Source: an uncultured Oscillospiraceae bacterium (lineage in GTDB: Bacteria; Bacillota; Clostridia; Oscillospirales; Oscillospiraceae). Taken from it: 64,000 nucleotides of DNA. Shown in pieces: positions 54,004-61,520 of the stretch. How positions within the stretch are numbered: the stretch's first letter is position 1; every line of letters begins with the position of its first letter. A program made the translations under genes and the position numbers. The notes beneath the pieces are model-generated. The model worked only from the letters and a program-made list of their open reading frames with translations, made no database searches and had not been told where the DNA came from. The stretch is from NCBI GenBank assembly GCA_934589665.1, contig CAKTOJ010000001.1:15721-79720 (forward strand), read 5' to 3'.

Positions 54004-55680
54004 TCAGAGGTGCAGTCCGGCGAGGTCCAGGGGCGGCGTACCCCTGCGGGCAAGCGTACGTGCGCCCTCAAGCGCGTCGGGGCCGTCGTCGTGCGCGCCG
54101 AGCGGAAACTCGGAGAGCTGTCCGAGCAGAAGCGTCTGGTCGCGGCGGAAGAGGATGTAGCCGTTGCGGATGTCCGGCTGGAGGGATTCGACGCGGAGCG
54201 TTTTGTCCTCGGTCGCACGCACGCCCTGAATGGGGAGATAGAGCCCGGCTTTGGCGCTTTCGCGGGCGAGCTGCTCCTTGAGGAACCACTGGAACTGGTT
54301 CGTCTCCGCGCCGAAGAGCGCGTAGCCGCGGCCTGTTTCGCGGCGCAGCAGGCGTTCCTTTTCCAGAATGTCCGAGATGATGCGGTCGGGGTGGCGGCGG
54401 GCAAGGTCGGCGTCGTAGACGTAGGCAAGGCCGCTTTCCGCGTCGACGGCGAGGGTGATGATGGCGGAATAGTCGCTCTGCGCCGATTTTCCGAGCGAGG
54501 GGTCGCAGTAGCCGTAAAAGCGGAAGCGCGGAGCGCGGAAGTCGACCTCAGCGGGATTGTAGAAGCGGAACCACTGGGGCGAAAAGAGGCAGTCGTCGGG
54601 ATTGACGGGCTGGTTGAGCATTTCGGACTGGAAGGCGCTCTCCCCTTCCACGAGGCGCATGACGCGCAGGTCGTAGTACGAGAGCTTTTCCGGCCAGAGG
54701 ACGCGCGCGCCGGTGAGCATCTCCCTGCGGTGACGGTAGAAAAAGGCGTGCGCGGTGCGCTCGCGCTTAGGATCGGCGAGGTCGGTGTAGAGCCGCTCCC
54801 AGTCCTCCCAGAGCGGCGAGGCGCTGTCCGAGAGAATGGCGCGGTAGGTGCGCGACTGGAAGCCGGGGTTTTTGAGCACGCGGGAGAGCAGCGCGTCGTG
54901 GTGCAGGACGGTGCCGATCATCAGAATGTCCGTGTAGCGGTCGCCGGACTTGCACACGGCCTTATAAAACCACGCGGCGAGCTTGTCGCGCTGCTCAAGT
55001 GTGCGCACGCCCTCGTCGTTTTCGATGTCGTCGCAGATGATGAGGTCGGGGCGGCGCTCGTAGTTGCGCCGCCCGCGCAGCTTCTGGCCCGAGCCGACCG
55101 CGTCGATGCGGCAGCCGTTGGCAAGCTGGATGGAGGAGGTTTTCCACGTTTTTTTGCCCGGCTGCTCGCCGAAGTCGCGCAGGATGCGCTCGTTTTCCTC
55201 CAGCTCCGTCTTGATGGCGTCGAGAAAGCCGACGGCCTGTGTCTCTGTATCAGAGACAAGGAGGATATAACGCTTGTAGCCGTAGAGCGCGGCGTGGAGC
55301 GCGTTTTTCAGGCTCATGACCGTTGATTTCGCGTGGCCGCGCGGGGCGGCGACGGCGGTGCGCGTGCCGCCCTTGGCGAGCATTTCGGGACAGCTGCGCG
55401 TGGGATCGAGAGTTGACATAATTCTATCGCGCCAGAGCGCGTCCAGATCGCGGTGAAAGGCCGGCGCGGGGAGGGAAAAGTAGTGCGGCAGGTAATACCG
55501 GCCGAAAAATTCCAGGTCGGTGGCCGCGCGGCGGTAGTCCGTCGTGTCCGCGCAGAGGGCGGAGAGTGCGGCGGCGCCGGGACGATTGGGCGCGGATGGA
55601 GGGGAATCCGCCCGCATGGGGGCGGAGGGCGTCGGATCGGGCGCGCCGGTCTTGGCGGCGCGGGTTGTTTTTGAGGGCAT
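54004..55680 (-). CDS. Phage terminase large subunit
   Basis: A 558-aa packaging motor. The ATPase domain has Walker A APRGHAKST near residue 115 and Walker B LIICDDIEND near 215, then TVLHHD coupling residues. The C-terminal RNase H-like nuclease begins at YGYCDPSLG (first Asp) and ends with HDDGPDALEGA. The N-terminal 50 residues are Pro/Ala-rich. It is on the minus strand, divergent from the capsid gene, whereas terminase usually leads the structural operon on the same strand. No small terminase subunit is recognised nearby. Confidence 0.9.
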   Translation of the reverse strand: MPSKTTRAAKTGAPDPTPSAPMRADSPPSAPNRPGAAALSALCADTTDYRRAATDLEFFGRYYLPHYFSLPAPAFHRDLDALWRDRIMSTLDPTRSCPEMLAKGGTRTAVAAPRGHAKSTVMSLKNALHAALYGYKRYILLVSDTETQAVGFLDAIKTELEENERILRDFGEQPGKKTWKTSSIQLANGCRIDAVGSGQKLRGRRNYERRPDLIICDDIENDEGVRTLEQRDKLAAWFYKAVCKSGDRYTDILMIGTVLHHDALLSRVLKNPGFQSRTYRAILSDSASPLWEDWERLYTDLADPKRERTAHAFFYRHRREMLTGARVLWPEKLSYYDLRVMRLVEGESAFQSEMLNQPVNPDDCLFSPQWFRFYNPAEVDFRAPRFRFYGYCDPSLGKSAQSDYSAIITLAVDAESGLAYVYDADLARRHPDRIISDILEKERLLRRETGRGYALFGAETNQFQWFLKEQLARESAKAGLYLPIQGVRATEDKTLRVESLQPDIRNGYILFRRDQTLLLGQLSEFPLGAHDDGPDALEGARTLARRGTPPLDLAGLHL

Positions 55681-56015
55681 GGGTGCTCCTTTCCGGTGTC
55701 GTGCTTCAGGAAAATCCGTCTATCAAACAGGGCGCGGCGGGCGCTTTGTTGCACACGCGCACGCAACGGAACAAAAAATCTGCGCGCGCACGCGCGGGAA
55801 GGCTGCCGGTTTTTCGGGCGAGGAGGCGGCGGCCGAGGGAGTGTCGGAAAGTTTGGAACGCCGACATAAGCCAGAAACGGAAAAAGGCGGTATGCTGAAA
55901 ATGTGAGCGGCGGACGGGGCGCATGTACATCGCTGCGGCCATAGGGATGAAAGAGGCTCCGGACGCCGCTCACTGCCCGAAAACGGGCAAAATTCAATTA
56001 CAGGAGGTAATATCT
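55681..56015. other. 335-base divergent gap between terminase and capsid
   Basis: This is where a portal gene would normally be found; none is present. It holds a run rich in GCGCGC and CACGCG near 55750-55800 and a small stem GCCCG AAAA CGGGC at 55975-55988, just before the capsid ribosome binding site. No clear sigma-A promoter was found. Confidence 0.4.
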
Positions 56016-56972
56016 ATGGCATTTGATTACGCGAAGGCTTACCAGCAGTTCGTGGACGAGGAGCTGGTGGCCGCATCTGCGACCGCTTGGATGATCCCCG
56101 AGGCGGGCAAGGTGCGCTTCACCGGCGGGCGTGATGTGGAGATTTCCACGCTCTCGACCAGCGGTCTGGGCAACTACGACGCAACCAAGAGCGACGGCAG
56201 CGCCTACCCCAGCGGCACGGTTTCGAACGACTGGACGACCTACACGCTCTCGATGGACCGCGGCGTGAAGTTCGCGCTCGACCGCACCAGTCCCAACGAC
56301 ACCGGCTTCCTTGCCACGGCGGAAAATGTGATCCGCGAGTTTGCGCGCAGCGCGCTCGTCAAGGAGCAGGACGCCTACCGCATCCAGAAGCTCTACGCGC
56401 TCGCCAACGCCGACAGCGCCCACAAGGGAACGCACATCGTCTCGGCCGCGCTGACCAAGAGCAACATCATTGAAAAGGTGTCCTCGCTGCTGCAGACCGT
56501 GCGCAACGACGCGGAGATCGTGGACGGCTATGTGGCGCTCATCTCCCACAAAAATATGAGCGCGTTCCTTGAGGCCGCCAAGGGAAGTTACCATAATATC
56601 GAGTTCAACCGCGGCGTGAGCATCAACGGCGTCGTCTATGATAACGTGATGATGCTCGACGATCTGCCGTGCATCTTCGTGCCTCAGAGCCGCATGAAGA
56701 CCGCCATCACCGTGCAGACCGGCAGCGGCAACAGCGGCGGCATTGTGTCCGCAGCTGGCGCACAGGACATTAACGTGATCCTCGTCCATTCCGCGGCGCC
56801 GCTGGCGGTGAGCAAGCTCGATTCCATCAAGCAGTTCGGCCCCGAGGAAAACCAGTTCTTCGACGGTACTGCCATTCAGGCGCGCTATCTCTACGACCTG
56901 TTTGTGCCGGGCAAGAGCGTTGTCTCCATCGGCGCGATCGTCGAGCCCGCTGCGGCCGCGGGGAGCAACTAA
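56016..56972 (+). CDS. Phage major capsid protein
   Basis: A 318-aa protein. It fits capsid proteins of Clostridia prophages in length, in its N-terminal arm AFDYAKAYQQFVDEEL, in a middle spine helix (FLATAENVIREFARSALVKEQDAYRIQKLY) and in its position before connector genes. HK97 or P22-like fold is expected but not provable by eye. AGGAGG lies 8 bases before the ATG at 56016; the longer frame to 55923 has no such site. It starts the plus-strand structural run. A scaffold gene is missing immediately upstream. Confidence 0.75.
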   Translation: MAFDYAKAYQQFVDEELVAASATAWMIPEAGKVRFTGGRDVEISTLSTSGLGNYDATKSDGSAYPSGTVSNDWTTYTLSMDRGVKFALDRTSPNDTGFLATAENVIREFARSALVKEQDAYRIQKLYALANADSAHKGTHIVSAALTKSNIIEKVSSLLQTVRNDAEIVDGYVALISHKNMSAFLEAAKGSYHNIEFNRGVSINGVVYDNVMMLDDLPCIFVPQSRMKTAITVQTGSGNSGGIVSAAGAQDINVILVHSAAPLAVSKLDSIKQFGPEENQFFDGTAIQARYLYDLFVPGKSVVSIGAIVEPAAAAGSN

Positions 56973-57299
56973 ATGAACGGCGTGACGCAGACACAGCTGG
57001 ACGCGATCCTTGTTAAGGCCGAGGCGCTTTCCGGCGGATCGCTGGGAGAAAGAGGCGCGGCGCTGGTCGAGATGGCCTGTGCGCGGGCGTTGGCGCACTG
57101 CAACCGGTCGGACATTCCGGAGGAGATGGAGCAGGCCGTGGCGGCACTGGCGGTCGGACTGGACTCACGTGAGTCCGGCGTGAAAAGCGTGACGCGCGGG
57201 GACACGTCCGTGACCTACGACGCGGCGGCGGACAGCCTGTGCGGCCTTGGCGCGGCGCTTGCGCCGTGGTGCAGGCTGGGGACGCTCAGGGAGGACTGA
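56973..57299 (+). CDS. Phage head-tail connector (gp6/gp15-like adaptor)
   Basis: A 108-aa mostly helical protein starting directly after the capsid stop. The helical pattern (QLDAILVKAEALSG, ALVEMACARALAHCNRSDIPEEMEQAVAALAVGL) is that of adaptor proteins that sit under the portal. A CTCACGTGAG palindrome lies inside the gene and is read as DSRES. The family is inferred from size and position. Confidence 0.65.
   Translation: MNGVTQTQLDAILVKAEALSGGSLGERGAALVEMACARALAHCNRSDIPEEMEQAVAALAVGLDSRESGVKSVTRGDTSVTYDAAADSLCGLGAALAPWCRLGTLRED
57161..57176. repeat. CTCACGTGAG palindrome, copy 4 (core only, inside connector gene)
   Basis: GGACTCACGTGAGTCC, a perfect 16-bp palindrome. The family core is kept with shortened GGA/TCC arms. 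It is in frame and encodes DSRES. Confidence 0.55.
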
Positions 57300-57300
57300 A

Positions 57301-57666
57301 ATGCGGGATTCTGCGATGACGCGGGCGCTTTGGCGCACCTTTGACCGCACGGCCTGCGTGTTTCGCCCGCTGTCCGACGGCACGGAGCAGACAGTTTACA
57401 TTGATATGCCGTGTGCCCTGAGCCGCAGCGCGCTGACAAGCGCGCCGGCGGTGAGCGGTTCGGACAGTGCGCTGACGGAGAGCCGCTATGCGCTCTCGCT
57501 CTACACGATGCCGGAGATCTGGCTGCGGCTGGGCGACCGTGTGGCTGTGTCGGACAAAAGCGGACGAATTTACCACGGGCGGGCCAGCGACAGCGTGCGC
57601 TACCCGAGCCACTGCGTGACGGTGGTGGAGATCGGAGAGGTGGAGGTGCCCGCGGAAAACGGATAA
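57301..57666 (+). CDS. Phage head closure / minor structural protein
   Basis: A 121-aa protein with beta-rich character (ACVFRPLSDGTEQTVYIDMPCALSR, MPEIWLRLGDRVAVSDKSGRIYHG). It resembles head-closure or stopper proteins in size and position, third gene after the capsid. ATG at 57301, two bases after the previous stop. Confidence 0.6.
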   Translation: MRDSAMTRALWRTFDRTACVFRPLSDGTEQTVYIDMPCALSRSALTSAPAVSGSDSALTESRYALSLYTMPEIWLRLGDRVAVSDKSGRIYHGRASDSVRYPSHCVTVVEIGEVEVPAENG

Positions 57667-57687
57667 AACTCACGTGAGACTTGTCCG
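57666..57687. repeat. CTCACGTGAG palindrome, copy 5
   Basis: The core with a right arm ACTTGTCCG is intact; the left arm is replaced by AAAA. It spans the stop codon region of the head closure gene and lies just before the ribosome binding site of the next gene. Confidence 0.65.
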
Positions 57688-57705
57688 AAACGGAGGGATG
57701 AAGCC

Positions 57706-58155
57706 ATAAACGATATTCGAGAAGGCGTGCGCGCCTATCTGCAGCAGGAGAGCGGCATCCGCGCGGTGAACGCGCCGGTGCGGCACGCGGGAGAGTACCC
57801 GATTCTTGCCGTGAGGACGCGCTCGGACGGCATTGTGCTCTGCGCGGGCGGGGCGCAGGCCGAGCACCGCTACCGCGTGACGGTGACATGTGCGGGCGAC
57901 CGCGAGCGGTCGGACAAAAACGAGAAGCTCGCGGCGCTGATCCCCGTGCTGCTGCGGGGTATCCCGCTCGATCTGCCCTCCGGCGTGCCGGGCGGCGGCA
58001 GGGTGCGGCGGGTGCTCTCGCCGCAGGAGATCGAGACGGAGGGCGACGAGCTGCGGTTTGCGCTGGTGCTCACGCGGAACGTGCCGCCCAAGGCAGACGG
58101 CGGCAGCGCGGGCGGCGAGACGATGCGCACGCTGCATTGGAACGAAAGCAATTAA
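57706..58155 (+). CDS. Phage tail-completion-like protein, probable ATA start
   Basis: A protein of about 149 aa. The only good ribosome binding site, GGAGGG (57692-57697), stands 8 bases before an in-frame ATA (57706), giving NDIREGVRAYLQQESGI. The first standard in-frame start is GTG at 57727, about 30 bases from that site. An ATG directly abutting GGAGGG opens a 3-codon frame only. The protein has a helical start and a beta-rich body (EYPILAVRTRSDG, HRYRVTVTC), like tail-completion proteins before sheath genes. Start choice is uncertain. Confidence 0.6.
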   Translation: MNDIREGVRAYLQQESGIRAVNAPVRHAGEYPILAVRTRSDGIVLCAGGAQAEHRYRVTVTCAGDRERSDKNEKLAALIPVLLRGIPLDLPSGVPGGGRVRRVLSPQEIETEGDELRFALVLTRNVPPKADGGSAGGETMRTLHWNESN

Positions 58156-58173
58156 TATAAGGAGGAGAACCGA

Positions 58174-59214
58174 ATGGGTTTACCGGAAATCTACATTTCC
58201 TTTGAAACGGCGGCGGTGAGCGCCATCAAGCGCTCGAGCCGCGGCGTGGCGGCACTGGCCGTCACGGACGCGACGCAGGGCGGCGCGGTGAGTGCCGTGT
58301 ACCGCAGCCTGAGCGAGGTGGACGAGAGCAAGTTCACCGCGGAGAACTACCGTGTGCTCTCGCTGTGCTTCCATGCGGGGCCGAGCAAGGTGATCGTGCT
58401 GCGCGTGGGCAGCGACGAGGCCGACACTTTTACCGCGCTCGACACGCTGGACTTTGACTACCTCGCGGCGCCCGGCCTGACGCAGAGCAAGGTCATCAGC
58501 TACATCAAGGCCCAGCGCGCCAAGGGCCGCGGCGTCAAGGCCGTTGTGGCGAACGCGACCACGCCCGACGACGAGGGCATCATCAACCTGTGTGCGGAGG
58601 ACATCGTGCTCACCGACGGCGCGGTGACGGCGGACAACTATACCGCGCGCATCGCCGGTCTGCTGGCGGCGACGCCGCTCACGCGCTCGGCGACCTATGC
58701 CAAGCTCGGCGAGATCGTCTCCTGCGGCGCGCAGAGCGACGCGGACGCGGCCATCGACGCGGGCAAGCTCATCATCGTGCCGAGCGGCGAAGGCTATTGT
58801 CTCGGCCGTGCGGTCAACTCGCTCACGACGACCACGGCCGCGCACGGCGCGGCGTTCCAGAAAATCAAGATCGTGGACGGCGTGGACCTCATCCGTGAGG
58901 ACATCACGCGCACGTTCCGCGAGGGCTACATCGGCAGCGTGCTCAACGACTACGACAATAAGCTGCTGCTGGTGACGGCGGTCAACGCCTATTTCAAGGC
59001 GCTTGAGGGCGATGTGCTGGACAAGACGGCGGACAACGAGTGCCGCGTCTCCCTGTCCGGCCAGCGCGGCTGGCTGGAGAGCCACGGCACGGACACGAGC
59101 GAGATGTCCGACGCGGAGATCCTGCGCGCGAACACCGGCAGCGAGGTCTTTTTAGAGGCTTCCCTGACGTTCTGCGACGCGATGGAGGATCTGACGCTCA
59201 AAATTGCGATGTAA
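58174..59214 (+). CDS. Contractile tail sheath protein (XkdK-like)
   Basis: A 346-aa sheath subunit of PBSX/Myoviridae type. It starts GLPEIYISFETAAVSAIKRSSRG, has a central variable beta domain with KVIVLRVGSDEAD, and a C-terminal conserved part: FREGYIGSVLNDYDNKLLLV, the ILRANTGSEVFLEASL strand and LTLKIAM. These sheath subunits contract around the tail tube. GGAGGAG precedes the ATG. The tube gene follows after 12 bases. Confidence 0.92.
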   Translation: MGLPEIYISFETAAVSAIKRSSRGVAALAVTDATQGGAVSAVYRSLSEVDESKFTAENYRVLSLCFHAGPSKVIVLRVGSDEADTFTALDTLDFDYLAAPGLTQSKVISYIKAQRAKGRGVKAVVANATTPDDEGIINLCAEDIVLTDGAVTADNYTARIAGLLAATPLTRSATYAKLGEIVSCGAQSDADAAIDAGKLIIVPSGEGYCLGRAVNSLTTTTAAHGAAFQKIKIVDGVDLIREDITRTFREGYIGSVLNDYDNKLLLVTAVNAYFKALEGDVLDKTADNECRVSLSGQRGWLESHGTDTSEMSDAEILRANTGSEVFLEASLTFCDAMEDLTLKIAM

Positions 59215-59226
59215 GGAGGAGAGATC

Positions 59227-59670
59227 ATGGCACAGTTACAGGCAAACCGCACGCTTTCCGGCTCGTTTGCGTCCGTCTGGGTGGACGGCGCGCTGATCGC
59301 GGAGCTTGAGAGCATTACGGTCAAGGTCAAGCTCCAGCGCGAGCGCGTGCAGCTCGGCATGGACGTGGACAGCAAGATCACCGGCTACTCCGGCGAGGGC
59401 ACGATGAAGCTCAAGCAGGTCTACACGCGCTTTTACGAGGTGCTCGACGAGGCCAGACGCGGCGTGGACAAGCGCTGCACCATCACCACGGCGCTCAAGG
59501 ACCCGGACGCCGCGGACGGTCAGGAGGAGCGCTACGCCATCGCGGGCGTGGCGTTCACGGAGCTGCCGTTCATCAACTACAAAATCGGCGAGGTCAACGG
59601 CCAGAGCTTGCCGTTCACCTTCCGTCCGAGCGAGCTCAAGAGCCTTGACGCCATCGGCGTCGGCGAATGA
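59227..59670 (+). CDS. Phage tail tube protein (XkdM-like)
   Basis: A 147-aa tube subunit. ANRTLSGSFASVWVDG at the N-terminus, then ESITVKVKLQRERVQLGMDVD, a GYSGEGTMKLKQVYTRF strand and LPFTFRPSELKSLD at the end are typical of XkdM-type tubes of contractile tails. The stop overlaps the next start (ATGA). Confidence 0.92.
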   Translation: MAQLQANRTLSGSFASVWVDGALIAELESITVKVKLQRERVQLGMDVDSKITGYSGEGTMKLKQVYTRFYEVLDEARRGVDKRCTITTALKDPDAADGQEERYAIAGVAFTELPFINYKIGEVNGQSLPFTFRPSELKSLDAIGVGE

Positions 59671-60884
59671 TGGCGCTCGGGGACATTCTCGCGGCGCGGG
59701 CGGACAACGCCCGCGCACGCGGGACGGTTGAGGCCGGCGCGCTGGGGATGGTGACGATCGAGGCGCTGCCGATCCGGGAGCTTGAGCGCCTGTGGTACGG
59801 CATCGACCGCGACCGCGTGGTGTTCTACGCGGCCTGCCGCGAGCTTCAGCGCGAGGGTGCGGCGCTGCTGCGTGCGGGCAAGGTCTACCGCCCCGATGAG
59901 GTGATGGCGCTCGTGTCCGACGCGGAGGCGGCAAAAGCCGCCGAGGCGGTGCGCGCGCTGTCCGGCTGGCCGGGAACGGAGACGAAGGGCGGCGCGGCGG
60001 AGGTCTTACCCGCGGAGAGCGCGGGCAGAAACAGCGCGGGCGCGGGCGAAGCCGCGGACACGGGCGCTTTCTTCGGGGTGCCGGACGGTACGGCGGACGA
60101 AAATGCGGCACGCAGTGGTACGGGCACAGACGGAGAAGCGGCGTTCCCTGTCGGGGTATCGGACAGCGAATGGCGTGACCGCATGGGCGGACAAGTCTCA
60201 CGTGAGGCGGAAATCCGACCTGCAGGCGTGCAGGAAATGACCGAAGTCCGACATCAGGTCGTGCAGGAAAATGTGAAGGAGAGCGAAATCCGACATGACA
60301 CCGTGCGGGAAAATCAGACGGCGTTTGAGGAAATCCGACATCCTTCCGTGCAGATCGAAAACGGGGATGGACAAGCCTCACGTGAGTTTTTGGCAGAAAA
60401 TGCCGAAGCTGGCGGCGGAGAAGCAAAAACACAAGTCCTGCCCGAAAATGCCGCGGATGCACCACTAAATGTTGGGGTTTCGGACGAATCGGATGTCGGT
60501 TTACCGGAATACGGCATGAATTTTCCCGCAGAAAGCAGCCGTTTGGAGTGCGCGAGGACGACGGATTTGCACGAAAATAAGTCGGAATTTGATGCCGCAG
60601 CGGGGCGTGCTCTGCACGAAATCGAGTCGGAATCAGGGGCAAAGATGCACGAAACTGAGTCGGAAATCGTGTCTCAAAGCGGGAACGGCCTGCACGAAAT
60701 CAGGTCGGAATCTGCACAGAGTGTGCACGAAAGCAAGTCGGATTTCGGCGGCAGAGAGGACGGAAGCATGCACGAAATGAAGTCGGAACAGGCGGAAACA
60801 GTGCACGAAACCACGTCGGAACTGGCCGAGCGCGTGGCGCGCGAGCTGCTCGACGGGCTCAAGCGCGCCGCGTGGGTGCGATAG
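59667..60884 (+). CDS. Tail assembly chaperone-like protein with long repetitive C-terminus
   Basis: A 405-aa protein. The first 100 residues resemble XkdN-type tail assembly chaperones (ALPIRELERLWYGIDRDRVVFYAACREL). The remaining 300 are low-complexity, acidic and repetitive, with seven (L/M/V)HExxSE-like units near the end and a final helix ERVARELLDGLKRAAW. At the DNA level the repeats form two opposed arrays with 33/45-bp spacing. In PBSX-like phages a long tape-measure gene follows XkdN. None exists here, since the LysM gene begins 12 bases later. The repetitive part may act as a short ruler or be a degenerate insertion. Confidence 0.7.
   Translation: MMALGDILAARADNARARGTVEAGALGMVTIEALPIRELERLWYGIDRDRVVFYAACRELQREGAALLRAGKVYRPDEVMALVSDAEAAKAAEAVRALSGWPGTETKGGAAEVLPAESAGRNSAGAGEAADTGAFFGVPDGTADENAARSGTGTDGEAAFPVGVSDSEWRDRMGGQVSREAEIRPAGVQEMTEVRHQVVQENVKESEIRHDTVRENQTAFEEIRHPSVQIENGDGQASREFLAENAEAGGGEAKTQVLPENAADAPLNVGVSDESDVGLPEYGMNFPAESSRLECARTTDLHENKSEFDAAAGRALHEIESESGAKMHETESEIVSQSGNGLHEIRSESAQSVHESKSDFGGREDGSMHEMKSEQAETVHETTSELAERVARELLDGLKRAAWVR
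60188..60207. repeat. CTCACGTGAG palindrome, copy 6 (inside tail gene)
   Basis: CGGACAAGTCTCACGTGAGG. The left arm and core are intact. It directly precedes the reverse-oriented repeat array and is read in frame as GQVSRE. Confidence 0.7.
60214..60352 (-). repeat. Reverse-oriented array of four 19-bp TGCACG...GTCGGA units
   Basis: Units of the form TCCGAC-N7-CGTGCA start at 60214, 60247, 60289 and 60334 (steps 33, 42 and 45). Read on the minus strand each is TGCACG...GTCGGA, the inverse of the array at 60568-60821. All lie in frame within the tail gene. Confidence 0.75.
60369..60388. repeat. CTCACGTGAG palindrome, copy 7 (inside tail gene)
   Basis: GGACAAGCCTCACGTGAGTT. The left arm and core are kept. 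It lies between the two opposed repeat arrays and is read in frame as GQASRE. Confidence 0.7.
60568..60821 (+). repeat. Forward array of seven TGCACGAAA-N3-AGTCGGAA units with alternating 45/33-bp steps
   Basis: Units start at 60568, 60613, 60646, 60691, 60724, 60769 and 60802. The steps are 45, 33, 45, 33, 45 and 33, giving an exact 78-bp higher-order period. Each unit is about 20 bp, with invariant TGCACGAAA and near-invariant GTCGGA; the middle three bases vary. In protein it reads as a HE-x-x-SE motif. Confidence 0.85.
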
Positions 60885-60896
60885 GAGGGATTTCGA

Positions 60897-61520
60897 GTGA
60901 ACAGTCGGACGATTTTGCTTTGGCACAATAACGGTGAACAGCAGTTTTCCTTTACAGTAAATCCGGAGAGCCTGAGCGTTTCGCGCCCGAACTGCAACCG
61001 CGTGGAGACGCTGGCGATGGGCGGAACGGTGAATCTCTGGGGCGGGCGCGGACTGCGCGAGGTGAGGTTCACGACGTTCCTGCCGGGGAAGAGCTCGCCG
61101 TTTTACGACGGCACGGACGGCGCGGAGGCGCTTGCGCTTTTGAAGGGCTGGCAGGACAGCGGCGATCCCATCCGCATGATCGTTTCGGGCAGCGACATCA
61201 ACGACGCGTTTCTCATCGAGGACGTGACCGAGACGCTGCGCGAGGGCGACGGCGACATCACGCTGACGGTGCGCCTGCGGGAGTATAAATTTTCGTCGGA
61301 GCTCAACGCGCAGACCGGCGGGACGGCGCAGAGCGTGCAGAAGACGGCGCGCGCGGACGAGCGCGTGACGGCGAAGACGTGGACGGTCAAGCGTGGGGAT
61401 ACGCTCTGGGCGATCGCGTGCACGCTTTACGGCGACGGGACGCGCTGGCGGGAGATCGCGCGGAAAAACGGCGTGACAAATCCGCGGAAATTACAGATCG
61501 GGACGGTGCTGACGCTATGA
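60897..61520 (+). CDS. LysM-domain tail/baseplate protein (XkdP-like)
   Basis: A 207-aa protein. The N-terminal 140 residues form the XkdP-type domain (FTVNPESLSVSRPNCNRVETLAMGG, then FTTFLPGKSSPFY). The C-terminal LysM domain starts at KTWTVKRGDTLWAIACTLYGDG and ends near IGTVLTL. It links the tube end to the baseplate hub. The start is GTG at 60897 with AGGAGGG 7 bases upstream. The stop overlaps the next ATG (ATGA). Confidence 0.92.
   Translation: MNSRTILLWHNNGEQQFSFTVNPESLSVSRPNCNRVETLAMGGTVNLWGGRGLREVRFTTFLPGKSSPFYDGTDGAEALALLKGWQDSGDPIRMIVSGSDINDAFLIEDVTETLREGDGDITLTVRLREYKFSSELNAQTGGTAQSVQKTARADERVTAKTWTVKRGDTLWAIACTLYGDGTRWREIARKNGVTNPRKLQIGTVLTL

Noticed and set aside
55730-55810. 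Z-DNA-like or origin element in the CGCGCG-rich stretch of the terminase/capsid gap
   Set aside because: The alternating purine-pyrimidine run is short and GC-rich DNA is common here; nothing else supports a special function.
60214-60821. CRISPR array
   Set aside because: The repeats are only about 20 bp and in frame inside a tail gene, occur in both orientations, and have 13-26 bp related rather than unique spacers. No cas gene is nearby.
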